A DNA stretch of 64,000 nt from Cyclobacteriaceae bacterium (lineage in GTDB: Bacteria; Bacteroidota; Bacteroidia; Cytophagales; Cyclobacteriaceae). Shown here in pieces: positions 1 through 8,599 of this stretch. The notes below the pieces were generated by a model. It searched no databases, had not been told where the DNA came from, and saw nothing but the letters and a program-made list of their open reading frames with translations. The stretch lies in NCBI GenBank assembly GCA_028285685.1, contig JANQOR010000032.1:168960-232959 (forward strand). The letters run 5' to 3'. The stretch's first letter is position 1. Each line of letters begins with the position of its first letter. A program made the translations under genes and the position numbers.

Positions 1-2804
1 ATTGGATAGATCTTCTGAACAAGTTCCCCTTTAGATTCTACTATTCTCTTCTTTGTACCGATGTTTCGAAGCATATAGTTGATCCTATCATTTTCATACC
101 TACTTTTCATGTTATAAAACGCAGCTTCTTTTTCGTTCGTTGATGTGAGTGCCGCGATTTTTGAATCAAGTTCTGTCTTTGCCTCTCTTCTACGATTGTT
201 ATAAACACGCTGCAAAGCACCAAGGAATTCCTTGCCCTCCTCGAAGACCTCCTTAGAAAGTTGATCTTTGGTAAGCTTATCAATATTCGTGAATTTGTCG
301 GCACCAAACACCTTCAGCTCTTTCTCAATCTCAGTTTTTATAAGTACTAGTTTTTGCTCAACAATGGGATTGTCGGAGTTGTTGAAACACCATGCAAGAT
401 TGTCTTGAAGGAATTTCACATAGTAAATGGATTTGTAGGTGTTTTGAGCAACGATCCTATCCAAATCGTAGAACTGTGCATTATGTGGGTTATCACGAAA
501 TTGTGTCACAGCCAGAGCTTCATACGCCCACCTTGAGGCCATAAGTTCACCAATCAAGGGTACTTTCTTTTCGTTTGAGAAGGCACTGTTTAGTTTATTA
601 AAGTCTACCACCACACCACTTAGGATCAACTGCGGAATGATGAGAAGCGGGATCAGAATGTAGATAGTAATTACAGAGTTGAATCCGGAGGAAATGTTTA
701 GTCCCAGTATATTGGCAAAACAGGAGACTGAAAAAAGAATGAGCCAGTAGGATAGTGTCATTCCTTTTATTTCTAGGATAACGGAACCTACCAGAATAAA
801 GAGGAGGGTTTGAATTGCTGAAAGGGAGAACAGCAGAAGTGTCTTGGAAGAGAGGTAGCTAAATCTGCTGAGGTTTAAAAAAGCCTCCCGCTTTAAGATT
901 TTTCTGTCTTTGATAATTTCCTCTGCACTCACCGTGAGCCCCATGAACAATGCTACGATAATGCTCATGAAGAAGAACACCGGAATGTTCTCATTGGCAA
1001 AAAACGTATAACCAGATCCGTCGACGGAATACTTTGTGATGATGGCAAGGAGAAAAGCAAGTACAGGTGCTTCAAGTAAATTGATTATTACATACTGCCG
1101 GTTGCTGATTTTTGAAAGTACGTCGCGTCTTAGGAAAATCCGGGCTTGCTTCAGCTTATTAGGAATAGAGAGGTTTTGCTCCGGTTTTTCACTTTCCTCT
1201 TTTTCTTTTTGGATTGCCGTTCCTGACTGAAAGTGTTCATGCCACTGTTCGGCGCTGTACTTTCTTTTGTTGGTAACCTTGCCGTATTCGTCAACTACCT
1301 TGGTTTCTATGATGTTAAAGATCTGTTCAGGGTTCACGTTACCACATTCAATACATGCTCCCTGCTCCTTATCTATCATGTCAACGATCTTCTTAAAATA
1401 TGTGACTGACTCTACAGGATTTCCATAATAGATCTGGTGTCCACCGGTATCAAGGATCAGAAGTTTGTCGAACATTTTGAAAATATCGGAGGAGGGTTGG
1501 TGGATCACAACAAAAACCATTTTTCCTCTTAGTGAGAGCTCCTTTAACAAGTCCATTATGTTTTCAGAATCCCTGGAAGAGAGTCCACTCGTTGGCTCAT
1601 CTACGAAGAGGACAGAGGGTTCTCGTAGCAGTTCCAATCCTATGTTTAGTCGTTTTCTTTGCCCGCCACTGATTGTTTTTTGCAAAGGATTGCCGACTTT
1701 GAGATCCTTTGCTTCGGTGAGTCCAAGTGAATCAATGGTTTTTTCCACCAGCTCCACCAGCTCAGATTTTCCTGCTTTTGAAAAACATAGCTTTGAGGCA
1801 TAATATAAATTCTGGAAAACAGTAAGATCTTCAATCAACAGATCATCTTGAGGAACAAAACCAATAACACCTTCGACTTGCTTCGGTTTTTTATATATGT
1901 CTACGCCATTAATTCGGACTGACCCGGCGGAAGGTTTGGAGGTGCCATTTAACACGTTAAAAAGTGTGGATTTTCCTGCTCCGCTTCCGCCCATTATCCC
2001 AAATAGTTTTCCGGACGATTCAGAGATATTGATATTGACAAGACCCTTTTTCCCATTCCTGAAATTGTAACTGATGTCCTCGGCTACAAAGGAGATTTTT
2101 GTCTCAGCAACTTCTTCCCTGTAGGAGGTCAGAATATCGCTGAAGTACAACCGATCCGTTCGCTTACCTTTCAGTGAGCTGCCATTTGGCAAAATCTTAA
2201 TTTTTCCTGGCGAAATAAGTAGGCCATCAAGTGTCAGAAGTTCACCGCCAGCATATTTAAAGAAATAGATCTCAATTCCCGGAACCCGAAAGAATGCGAT
2301 ATGGCCCCTAAGTCCCACTAACCGAATCTGCTTAAGACCTGATTTGTTGCTGGGATCATCGCCACTAACTATGATGCTGAATTCACTTGAAAAATCATCC
2401 TTGCTCTGAGCAGTAACGAAGGTTTTGATTCCGTCAACGACGGACTTGTCGAAAAAGAAGCATTCGCCTAAAAAATAAAGTAACTCTTCCTCCCGCGGAG
2501 TAATTTTCTGGTCAGCCATGATGAGCTCCATGACCCGTAGCATAATCACCAGTTTTTGAGGTCTGGTTAATGCCTGGTTTATATCATTGGCAAGCTTCTG
2601 GATTTCCCCTTTATCATCAGTACCAGTACTGACCTCTTCAATGTATTGATCGAGCACTCTTAGATAGCTCGTATAATCTTCTCGTGAAACATTTTCTTGA
2701 AGGAAGTCGCGAACACTGGCTTTTTCCGTTTCATCAACGATTCCTTCTTCTTTGGCTACAATGACCAGGAGTTGAATAATTGCCTTTAGTAGCTTTTCGC
2801 TCAT
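1..2804 (-). CDS. ABCG-type ABC transporter (ATPase fused to permease) with TerB-like N-terminus, partial
   Basis: The gene starts at an ATG at 2802-2804 (MSEKLLK) and is open to the left edge, so the C-terminus is missing; about 934 residues are visible. Residues 1-125 are helical and resemble a TerB-like domain. A middle region (about 130-225) precedes the ATPase domain, with Walker A GGSGAGKST near residue 272, the ABC signature SGGQRKR near 378 and Walker B LFVDEPTSGL near 400. A linker with a CIECGN motif follows, then hydrophobic segments from about residue 570 that look like an ABC-2 permease. ATPase-before-permease order is that of ABCG half-transporters. The substrate is unknown. A strong terminator separates it from the lipoprotein gene upstream, so it probably has its own promoter in 2805-2890. 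Confidence 0.85.
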   Translation of the reverse strand, partial: MSEKLLKAIIQLLVIVAKEEGIVDETEKASVRDFLQENVSREDYTSYLRVLDQYIEEVSTGTDDKGEIQKLANDINQALTRPQKLVIMLRVMELIMADQKITPREEELLYFLGECFFFDKSVVDGIKTFVTAQSKDDFSSEFSIIVSGDDPSNKSGLKQIRLVGLRGHIAFFRVPGIEIYFFKYAGGELLTLDGLLISPGKIKILPNGSSLKGKRTDRLYFSDILTSYREEVAETKISFVAEDISYNFRNGKKGLVNINISESSGKLFGIMGGSGAGKSTLFNVLNGTSKPSAGSVRINGVDIYKKPKQVEGVIGFVPQDDLLIEDLTVFQNLYYASKLCFSKAGKSELVELVEKTIDSLGLTEAKDLKVGNPLQKTISGGQRKRLNIGLELLREPSVLFVDEPTSGLSSRDSENIMDLLKELSLRGKMVFVVIHQPSSDIFKMFDKLLILDTGGHQIYYGNPVESVTYFKKIVDMIDKEQGACIECGNVNPEQIFNIIETKVVDEYGKVTNKRKYSAEQWHEHFQSGTAIQKEKEESEKPEQNLSIPNKLKQARIFLRRDVLSKISNRQYVIINLLEAPVLAFLLAIITKYSVDGSGYTFFANENIPVFFFMSIIVALFMGLTVSAEEIIKDRKILKREAFLNLSRFSYLSSKTLLLFSLSAIQTLLFILVGSVILEIKGMTLSYWLILFSVSCFANILGLNISSGFNSVITIYILIPLLIIPQLILSGVVVDFNKLNSAFSNEKKVPLIGELMASRWAYEALAVTQFRDNPHNAQFYDLDRIVAQNTYKSIYYVKFLQDNLAWCFNNSDNPIVEQKLVLIKTEIEKELKVFGADKFTNIDKLTKDQLSKEVFEEGKEFLGALQRVYNNRRREAKTELDSKIAALTSTNEKEAAFYNMKSRYENDRINYMLRNIGTKKRIVESKGELVQKIYP

Positions 2805-2890
2805 TTGGTGTGGTTGGTTAGGATTGGAAAAAACTAAAGTTAAACATTAAGGTGGTAGTGGGAATTTTTCTATGAAATCGAGGGTAATAA

Positions 2891-2923
2891 AAAAGTCGCC
2901 AACGATTCGAATTGGCGACTTTT
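2891..2923 (-). terminator. Perfect 12-bp hairpin, rho-independent terminator
   Basis: AAAAGTCGCCAA (2891-2902) pairs perfectly with TTGGCGACTTTT (2912-2923) across a 9-nt loop. The outer A/T tracts give a U-run on either strand, so it can work in both directions. It lies 20 bp beyond the stop of the lipoprotein gene and upstream of the ABCG-like gene, both on the minus strand, and should insulate the two. Confidence 0.85.
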
Positions 2924-2942
2924 AATAATTTCTTTCAAGACT

Positions 2943-3839
2943 TTACTCGACTATTGAACCACGTATTCGACTTACTTCATTGGCCATATTATCTAATACG
3001 CTTGTCGATAGAGCGAATCCCCCAGTATTTTCAGAGATATTTTTTTCTACTTCGGCTAACTCGCCATCATAGATTGCTTTTACTTTTTCCAGGTCGGCCT
3101 TCGTTGCTCTCACCCCTTCGCTGTCTGGAACGTCATTCATTACTTTCATTAAATCATTCAACGATTTCTTTTGGTTCAAAACCACCTGTACCAAAGGCTC
3201 AAGAATCAAGTTCACATCATCTTCCGACAACCCCTCAATTGAATAGTTTTTTACAATCATTGTCGATATATACATCCCTTCAATCCAGCTACCGGCAAGT
3301 AGCAATGCAGCGCTGTTCAATTGATCGAGCTCAGAAAGTCGATCACCTGATTTTTGCATTACTTCATTAATGATGCTAGTGAGGGAATCCTTATTTTCCA
3401 TATTGCTTTCAAACCTTGCGACCATGCCGTAATCTATGGCATCAGCGATACCTACCGGAGCAGCGAGTTTCTGACACTCGCCCATGTAGTCTAGGGCTTC
3501 TTCTGATTTTTCATAAGAAGACAGGTATCCGATATCAGCTGAGTAGACCCCTAGGTTGAGGGCTGCTTTGTCAACATCGCTTTGATAGGATTCAATGCGG
3601 TCGGTGGAGTTAACCAGGGAAGCATCGAAATCTGCTCCCGCTGCGATGAGGAGGTAGGGAACCTCCGACGGCGGAGGAAGGTCTTCAATGACTTTTTTCA
3701 CATCTGCGGCAACTTGTGCTTTCGCTGATTCAAATTCTGCTCCCGCATCAGAATCAGCTTTTTCTCCACCACCTCCGCAAGATGAAAGAAAGAGAATTGC
3801 CATTGCTAAAGCGCTGGTTTTGATAAGGTTAAGTTTCAT
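2943..3839 (-). CDS. Lipoprotein of unknown function, 298 aa
   Basis: The N-terminus (MKLNLIKTSALAMAILFLSSC) is a lipoprotein signal with the lipobox LSSC, so the mature protein would start at Cys21, followed by a Gly-rich tether. The rest is predicted to be mostly helical and Asp/Glu-rich, with no motif I recognise. It resembles in general style the helical lipoproteins common in Cytophagales, but I cannot name a family. It follows the bestrophin gene by 49 bp on the same strand and is closed by the hairpin at 2891-2923, so it may be the last gene of the rimO-bshC run or an independent unit. Confidence 0.8.
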   Translation of the reverse strand: MKLNLIKTSALAMAILFLSSCGGGGEKADSDAGAEFESAKAQVAADVKKVIEDLPPPSEVPYLLIAAGADFDASLVNSTDRIESYQSDVDKAALNLGVYSADIGYLSSYEKSEEALDYMGECQKLAAPVGIADAIDYGMVARFESNMENKDSLTSIINEVMQKSGDRLSELDQLNSAALLLAGSWIEGMYISTMIVKNYSIEGLSEDDVNLILEPLVQVVLNQKKSLNDLMKVMNDVPDSEGVRATKADLEKVKAIYDGELAEVEKNISENTGGFALSTSVLDNMANEVSRIRGSIVE

Positions 3840-3888
3840 AGTTAGTTAAGTATTTTACAATTTTTTCCGTTTCGGACAACCAAGATAA

Positions 3889-4761
3889 CTATTGATTGAA
3901 TATTTCAATGATATTCTTCTTGATCTTCACACTAATTTCATCTAAGGGAAGGTCATTGACATCTTTACCAAAGGGGTCTTCAATTTCCTCTGAGATCAAC
4001 TCAACGCTCATCAAGAAATAGAAGGCCATCACAACAAGGAGTATCGACCAGTAGCCAAACTCTCCTATGAAGGTCATCGGGAGCGTGATTGAATAAATGA
4101 ACAAGAACTTCTTGATGAACATGCTGTACGAATAGGGTATTGGTGTCGACTTTATTCGTTCGCACGCTCCGATAATGTCCGTAAATCCTTTGATCTCTTT
4201 GTCAAGTATAAAAAGTTGCTCGTATGTGAAAACTCCTCTCTTTTGAAGGTCATACACCCGATCCATCAAGATCTTATTGATAATGTTTGGCCGGTGCTTA
4301 CTGTTTATGATCTGGTCTTTGAGTTCTTCATTTATAAAGTCCATTTCACCAACCATGATACTATCCCTCAAATGCTCTTTCATAGAGAATACCAGGTTTG
4401 GGATCATTTTTCGAAAGAAAGCACGATCGTCTTTAAGGTCTTTTGGTATAAATGTGGCAAGTTTAATCGACAACTGACGGGAGTCATTTACCAGCTTACC
4501 CCAAAGTTTTCTTCCTTCCCACCATCGATCATATGCCGTGTTCGTCCGAAGTACCAGGAAAAGACCGAGAATTACACCAAGAATGGAGTGGAACGCTTTG
4601 GTATCCGTAATCACTATTTTCAGTACATCAATGAATAGGAAGCACAAAAAAGCAGTTAGTACACCAGCGAATAGGATGAGTGGAAACAACAATCTGATGA
4701 CGTACCTACTGTAAACGTCAAAGATCAGTGAAAACCAGGATTTTGGATTGTATTGGATCAT
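3889..4761 (-). CDS. Bestrophin-family (UPF0187) membrane protein
   Basis: A 290-residue membrane protein. It carries the bestrophin-type stretch FLVLRTNTAYDRWWEGRKLW (about residues 70-89) after two hydrophobic N-terminal segments (about 20-50 and 58-72), and has further membrane segments near 205-255. Bacterial bestrophins form pentameric anion or cation channels in the inner membrane; the length fits bacterial members. It sits 41 bp downstream of the GH3 gene on the same strand, probably co-transcribed. The ion specificity cannot be read from the sequence. Confidence 0.88.
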   Translation of the reverse strand: MIQYNPKSWFSLIFDVYSRYVIRLLFPLILFAGVLTAFLCFLFIDVLKIVITDTKAFHSILGVILGLFLVLRTNTAYDRWWEGRKLWGKLVNDSRQLSIKLATFIPKDLKDDRAFFRKMIPNLVFSMKEHLRDSIMVGEMDFINEELKDQIINSKHRPNIINKILMDRVYDLQKRGVFTYEQLFILDKEIKGFTDIIGACERIKSTPIPYSYSMFIKKFLFIYSITLPMTFIGEFGYWSILLVVMAFYFLMSVELISEEIEDPFGKDVNDLPLDEISVKIKKNIIEIFNQ

Positions 4762-4802
4762 GGAGGGGTGAAGATAGTAAACAAGTCTTTTTTTGTAAAA
4801 TG

Positions 4803-5954
4803 CTAGTTATGAGCTTTTAGTTTGTTTCTCAATGATTTATAAAAGGATTCATCTAAAAGGCCGAACTCTCCCTTAAGTTTCATAATCCTGCTATAGGACT
4901 GAAAAATCCGATCCCGACTTACAACATTTTGAGCAACTAAGTCTTTAATGATCTTGTGAATTTCTGTGGCACTGACCATGTCGTAGTCTTTGACATTGTT
5001 GGCGAAAATGAGTACATCCAAACCTGCTTCAATTCCCATTCGTATCGCGTCTTCAAGCCCAAACTCATTTTTGATAGCACCCATTTGCATATCGTCAGAA
5101 ACGACTACACCTTCATACCCCAAGAAGTCTCGCAACATGTCGGTCACTACTCGTTTAGATAAGGTTGCTGGCATTTTAGTCCGATCCAGTGACTCATTCA
5201 CAATGTGTGCGGTCATGATTGCTTTCACTGCTCCACTGTCTATTAGCGCCTTATAAGGATACAATTCCTCGAATTGCCATGTTTTCGTAACATCTGTTAT
5301 TCCCAGATGTGTATCATTTTTACTGCTTCCGTGTCCAGGGAAATGTTTTAAAACAGGAACGACATTGTTTGTGATATGCATGCTGACCACGGCCGATGCA
5401 TGATCTATTACTTTTTTATAGTCAGGCGAGTAGCTTCTTTCGATATTTCCTATTACCGGATTCTCAAGATTGAGGTTAACATCGACCACTGGTGCATAAT
5501 TCATATTGATACCAAAACTGTCTAATTGTTGTGCCGTTTCTTGAGCGTAGTATAGTGTTGAGTCCGAATTATCTAGTTCGCCCAGGTACTGAGCCGAAAC
5601 TTTTTTTGAGAATCCGTATTTCTCTTTCATTCTGGTAACCCTACCTCCCTCCTCGTCTATCCCAACGAATACAGGAATTTCAGCACTTTTTTGAATCTTC
5701 AAAATCAATTTTGCCAGCTCAGAGCGAGTATCTTTTGCCGACAAATTTTTTTCAAACAAAGCAACACCACCAATCAGACCGCTCTCCAACTCTTTGAAAA
5801 TCGGTTCAGAAGATTTGGCTTCATTGAAGTCACCAATCCCTACCATTATCATTTGGCCAATCATAAGGTCGAGGCTATCATCGGGGATTTCGGTCTGTCC
5901 ATTTGCAGATATCCAAAAGCATATGGCAGCCAAAAACAATATTTTCTTCATCAT
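4803..5954 (-). CDS. Secreted glycoside hydrolase family 3, beta-N-acetylhexosaminidase (NagZ-like)
   Basis: A 383-residue single-domain GH3 enzyme. An N-terminal signal peptide (MMKKILFLAAICFWISANGQ) is followed by the GH3 barrel. The NagZ-type motif KHFPGHG lies near residue 204 and the nucleophile motif SDDMQMGAI near 285. NagZ-like enzymes remove N-acetylglucosamine from peptidoglycan fragments; with a signal peptide this one should act in the periplasm rather than the cytosol. Two adjacent ATGs (5954 and 5951) are possible starts. It lies 21 bp after the PLP-enzyme gene, in the rimO-bshC run. Confidence 0.9.
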   Translation of the reverse strand: MMKKILFLAAICFWISANGQTEIPDDSLDLMIGQMIMVGIGDFNEAKSSEPIFKELESGLIGGVALFEKNLSAKDTRSELAKLILKIQKSAEIPVFVGIDEEGGRVTRMKEKYGFSKKVSAQYLGELDNSDSTLYYAQETAQQLDSFGINMNYAPVVDVNLNLENPVIGNIERSYSPDYKKVIDHASAVVSMHITNNVVPVLKHFPGHGSSKNDTHLGITDVTKTWQFEELYPYKALIDSGAVKAIMTAHIVNESLDRTKMPATLSKRVVTDMLRDFLGYEGVVVSDDMQMGAIKNEFGLEDAIRMGIEAGLDVLIFANNVKDYDMVSATEIHKIIKDLVAQNVVSRDRIFQSYSRIMKLKGEFGLLDESFYKSLRNKLKAHN

Positions 5955-5975
5955 AGATACATTGCTTTTTTTTAA

Positions 5976-7037
5976 TCAGTCTTTGATGATCTTCGGAATT
6001 CTTTCACCAGTCGTTGAGTAGTAGTGTCCCTGCAAATCTGCTGCCAGACACGAGTGAGTGGGGAGAATACCTATCAAGTCTCCTATTTTCAGCTCTTCTA
6101 GTACCTCCAGGCTCATTTCTATGATACCATGCTCCTGTGATATTTTTTTCACATTTCCGATTACTTCATGTTCCCATCCATTTTCATTAAGGCGAACAGC
6201 TTTTCCAAAAGATTTGGAGCCATTTTCAGCAACAGATTCCTTCGAAAGGTGAACGGCGCCACCAAAGACAACCACCTCACATCGCTCTTTGTGTATTGCC
6301 ACGACGGGACTTGCAAGACAAACTCCAATATCCTCAATTTTACAGGACCCAATCTGAACTTGCATCCAGTCGTAAAAAACAAAATTTCCGGCTCGGATTT
6401 CGTCAATTCCGGAGAAGTCATCAACCATACTGCAGGAAGGACTGTCACCGTAGCTGATAATTCCACCAAACCTGTCCTTAAGGTCTGCTAAAATCGTCAG
6501 CGATTCCTCAAATATTTTTTTGATATCCGCAGAATAGTACGTGTGTCCTGCGTGGCCTATGAACCCCTTAAACATCACCTGGTCGGTAGAGCCTGACACC
6601 AACGCTTCGATCAGTTGAAGGTGGGATGGGTCAATACCCGTGCGGTGCGTTCCGAGATCTATTTTGATAAAGTAGCCTACCGGATTTCGGATCAAATCAT
6701 TCGCCAGCTTTAGGCTCTCTTCAGATTCTATCAATACGTTCAGTGTGGTATCCTTTGCTATTTCTGAGATCTCTTCAGATTCTAGGGGGTTGTAAGGAAA
6801 AGCAATGGTGATGTCGTCCCATCCAGCTTTGGCAAAATAAGCCGCCATATCGACCGAGCTTGCAGTGCACCTGGAGACGCCAAATGCGCGAAACCAATTC
6901 CCAATTTCTGCAGAGTGATGTGTTTTGAAATGTGGGCGCAGGTACGCTTTGGAAGCTGCAGCCTTTTCAGCCATGCGCCGGATGTTATCCTCGCATTTTT
7001 TCTTGTCAATAATTAAAGTGGGCTTAGTTATTTTCAT
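5976..7037 (-). CDS. D-threonine aldolase / D-serine dehydratase-like PLP enzyme (alanine racemase N-terminal fold)
   Basis: I start this gene at the ATG at 7035-7037 (MKITKPTLIID), giving 353 residues; an upstream ATG at 7073 would add 12 residues lying inside bshC. The motif RPHFKTHHSAEIG near residue 35 holds the lysine expected to bind PLP. The C-terminal THSCLAAD motif supplies the His-x-Cys pair that binds a divalent metal in D-threonine aldolase and D-serine dehydratase. It probably cleaves or dehydrates a D-hydroxy amino acid. It overlaps the end of bshC by 14 bp, so translational coupling is likely. Confidence 0.88.
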   Translation of the reverse strand: MKITKPTLIIDKKKCEDNIRRMAEKAAASKAYLRPHFKTHHSAEIGNWFRAFGVSRCTASSVDMAAYFAKAGWDDITIAFPYNPLESEEISEIAKDTTLNVLIESEESLKLANDLIRNPVGYFIKIDLGTHRTGIDPSHLQLIEALVSGSTDQVMFKGFIGHAGHTYYSADIKKIFEESLTILADLKDRFGGIISYGDSPSCSMVDDFSGIDEIRAGNFVFYDWMQVQIGSCKIEDIGVCLASPVVAIHKERCEVVVFGGAVHLSKESVAENGSKSFGKAVRLNENGWEHEVIGNVKKISQEHGIIEMSLEVLEELKIGDLIGILPTHSCLAADLQGHYYSTTGERIPKIIKD

Positions 7038-8586
7038 CAAACAGTAGATACATGCTATACTCGAACGCGTCAAAAGTATCTAAAAGAGTTTGAATGAATT
7101 GTGGATCTTTCAGGTAGAAGTTTAGAAAATTATCCCGTCTTTCCTGGAGACTTCCTGCTGGAAACAGAGAGTCTTTTACCGCAGTTATCTGTCCCAATCT
7201 GTCCTTATGTTTTCTCTTTTCGGACCGTACCAGTTTCTTTTCGGCTTTTTCAAGCTTTGTGCCAGCCGTCGTTTTTAGCGCTTCAAGATGTTGAGCTAGC
7301 GTCGGATCGATTTTGACAGCTCGATCAGCAATCGACTCGTAGATCTTGCCAAGGTTATTTAGCTCAGTTTCGCAGGACAAATTTTCCGTGGCATTTGTCT
7401 TAACCCATTTGGTGAAGGCTGCATCTCGATCAAGGAAAAGATCGGTTGAAGTAAGTCCGGTCTTTTCCCATTTCGACCAGTCATTTTGAGGGACGATGAG
7501 TGCAAAATTCCTTGGTATTAAAAGTGGAAACGCTACTTCAAAATGCTCGAATACTGACTTAAGTTGCAGCCAGTAAACTGCTTCTGATGGCCCACCTACA
7601 TAGGCCAGATTTGGCAGAATCATTTCCTGATAGAGTGGACGAAGTATCACATTTGGGCTGAATCGCTCGGGATATTCTTTGACGGCTTCTTTTACTTCTG
7701 TTTCCGAAAACTTTATATCACCGTCTACAACTTGAAACGAATCGCCATCTTTCTCGATTCGTCCCCGGACGTTTTCATCAAGGTAGAAGAAGTTAATGTC
7801 CCTTGCAGAAACCTGGGTCTTGTAGCCCAGGGACTGTAGTTCTTCGGTGTCCTTATCCGCAGCTTTTTTAGCGGAATGACTGAACAGATCGTCTTCCATC
7901 ACAGGAATAAACAATTTCTTCAGCTCCTTATCATCCGCATCTACCACGACCAAACCCTCATCCCCAAATAGGTGGTTAACATAGTGTCTTGCAGCGTCGG
8001 CAAGGGTCGCTTTGGAGTACGCTTTGGCAAAAAAGTCAATGCCGCGAGGAAGCTGGTCTATAATTGCTTTGAGTCCTTCAGGATTAAACCTGCCGACTGC
8101 TCCTTGCTGATCGGTGCTCCATTCATATTTCTTGCCTTCGAAATAGAAATAGCTGATTTCTTCAAAATCATGGTCTTCTGAAGCCATCCAATAGACAGGA
8201 ACAAAGTGCTGATCCGGATACTTCTCCTTCAGAGACTTGCAAGCATTGATTACGGTGACAATTTTGTAAAGGAAGTACAGAGGACCTGTGAAGATATTGA
8301 GTTGGTGACCTGTGGTAATGGTGTAGGTGTTTTCGTTGGCCAGACTCTTGATGTTTTCCATCAACTTGATTGAGGTGGTTGTTCCCTCATATTGACGCTG
8401 AAGCCGCTCGACCAGGACGCTCCTGTTTTTATCGTCGAAGTTTCGACTTTCAATTGCTGCCTGAAAATTCTCTATTGTTGGAAACTGCGAGTAGAACTCC
8501 TTGAGTTCCGGTCTTCCGCTGATGTAATCAATGAAGAGGGAGCTAAAACAGTTGGTTTCGTCTAAAGGAATGTTTTCTGAATGCAC
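7024..8586 (-). CDS. bshC: Bacillithiol biosynthesis cysteine-adding enzyme BshC
   Basis: A 520-residue protein with the length and sequence of BshC, which joins cysteine to glucosaminyl-malate in the last step of bacillithiol synthesis. Recognisable stretches include TITTGHQLNIFTGPLYFLYK near residue 93, PVYWMASEDHDFEE near 130, and a C-terminal Lys/Arg-rich coiled segment near 440-470. No bshA or bshB homologue was seen in this window. It starts 13 bp after the rimO stop and overlaps the following PLP-enzyme gene, placing it in the middle of a tight run. Confidence 0.95.
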   Translation of the reverse strand: MHSENIPLDETNCFSSLFIDYISGRPELKEFYSQFPTIENFQAAIESRNFDDKNRSVLVERLQRQYEGTTTSIKLMENIKSLANENTYTITTGHQLNIFTGPLYFLYKIVTVINACKSLKEKYPDQHFVPVYWMASEDHDFEEISYFYFEGKKYEWSTDQQGAVGRFNPEGLKAIIDQLPRGIDFFAKAYSKATLADAARHYVNHLFGDEGLVVVDADDKELKKLFIPVMEDDLFSHSAKKAADKDTEELQSLGYKTQVSARDINFFYLDENVRGRIEKDGDSFQVVDGDIKFSETEVKEAVKEYPERFSPNVILRPLYQEMILPNLAYVGGPSEAVYWLQLKSVFEHFEVAFPLLIPRNFALIVPQNDWSKWEKTGLTSTDLFLDRDAAFTKWVKTNATENLSCETELNNLGKIYESIADRAVKIDPTLAQHLEALKTTAGTKLEKAEKKLVRSEKRKHKDRLGQITAVKDSLFPAGSLQERRDNFLNFYLKDPQFIQTLLDTFDAFEYSMYLLFDENN

Positions 8587-8599
8587 TTAGAAAGGCCGG

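Noticed and set aside
2912-3370. A 152-codon plus-strand frame over the lipoprotein gene
   Set aside because: It begins inside the terminator hairpin and is antisense to a lipoprotein gene with a clear signal and lipobox.
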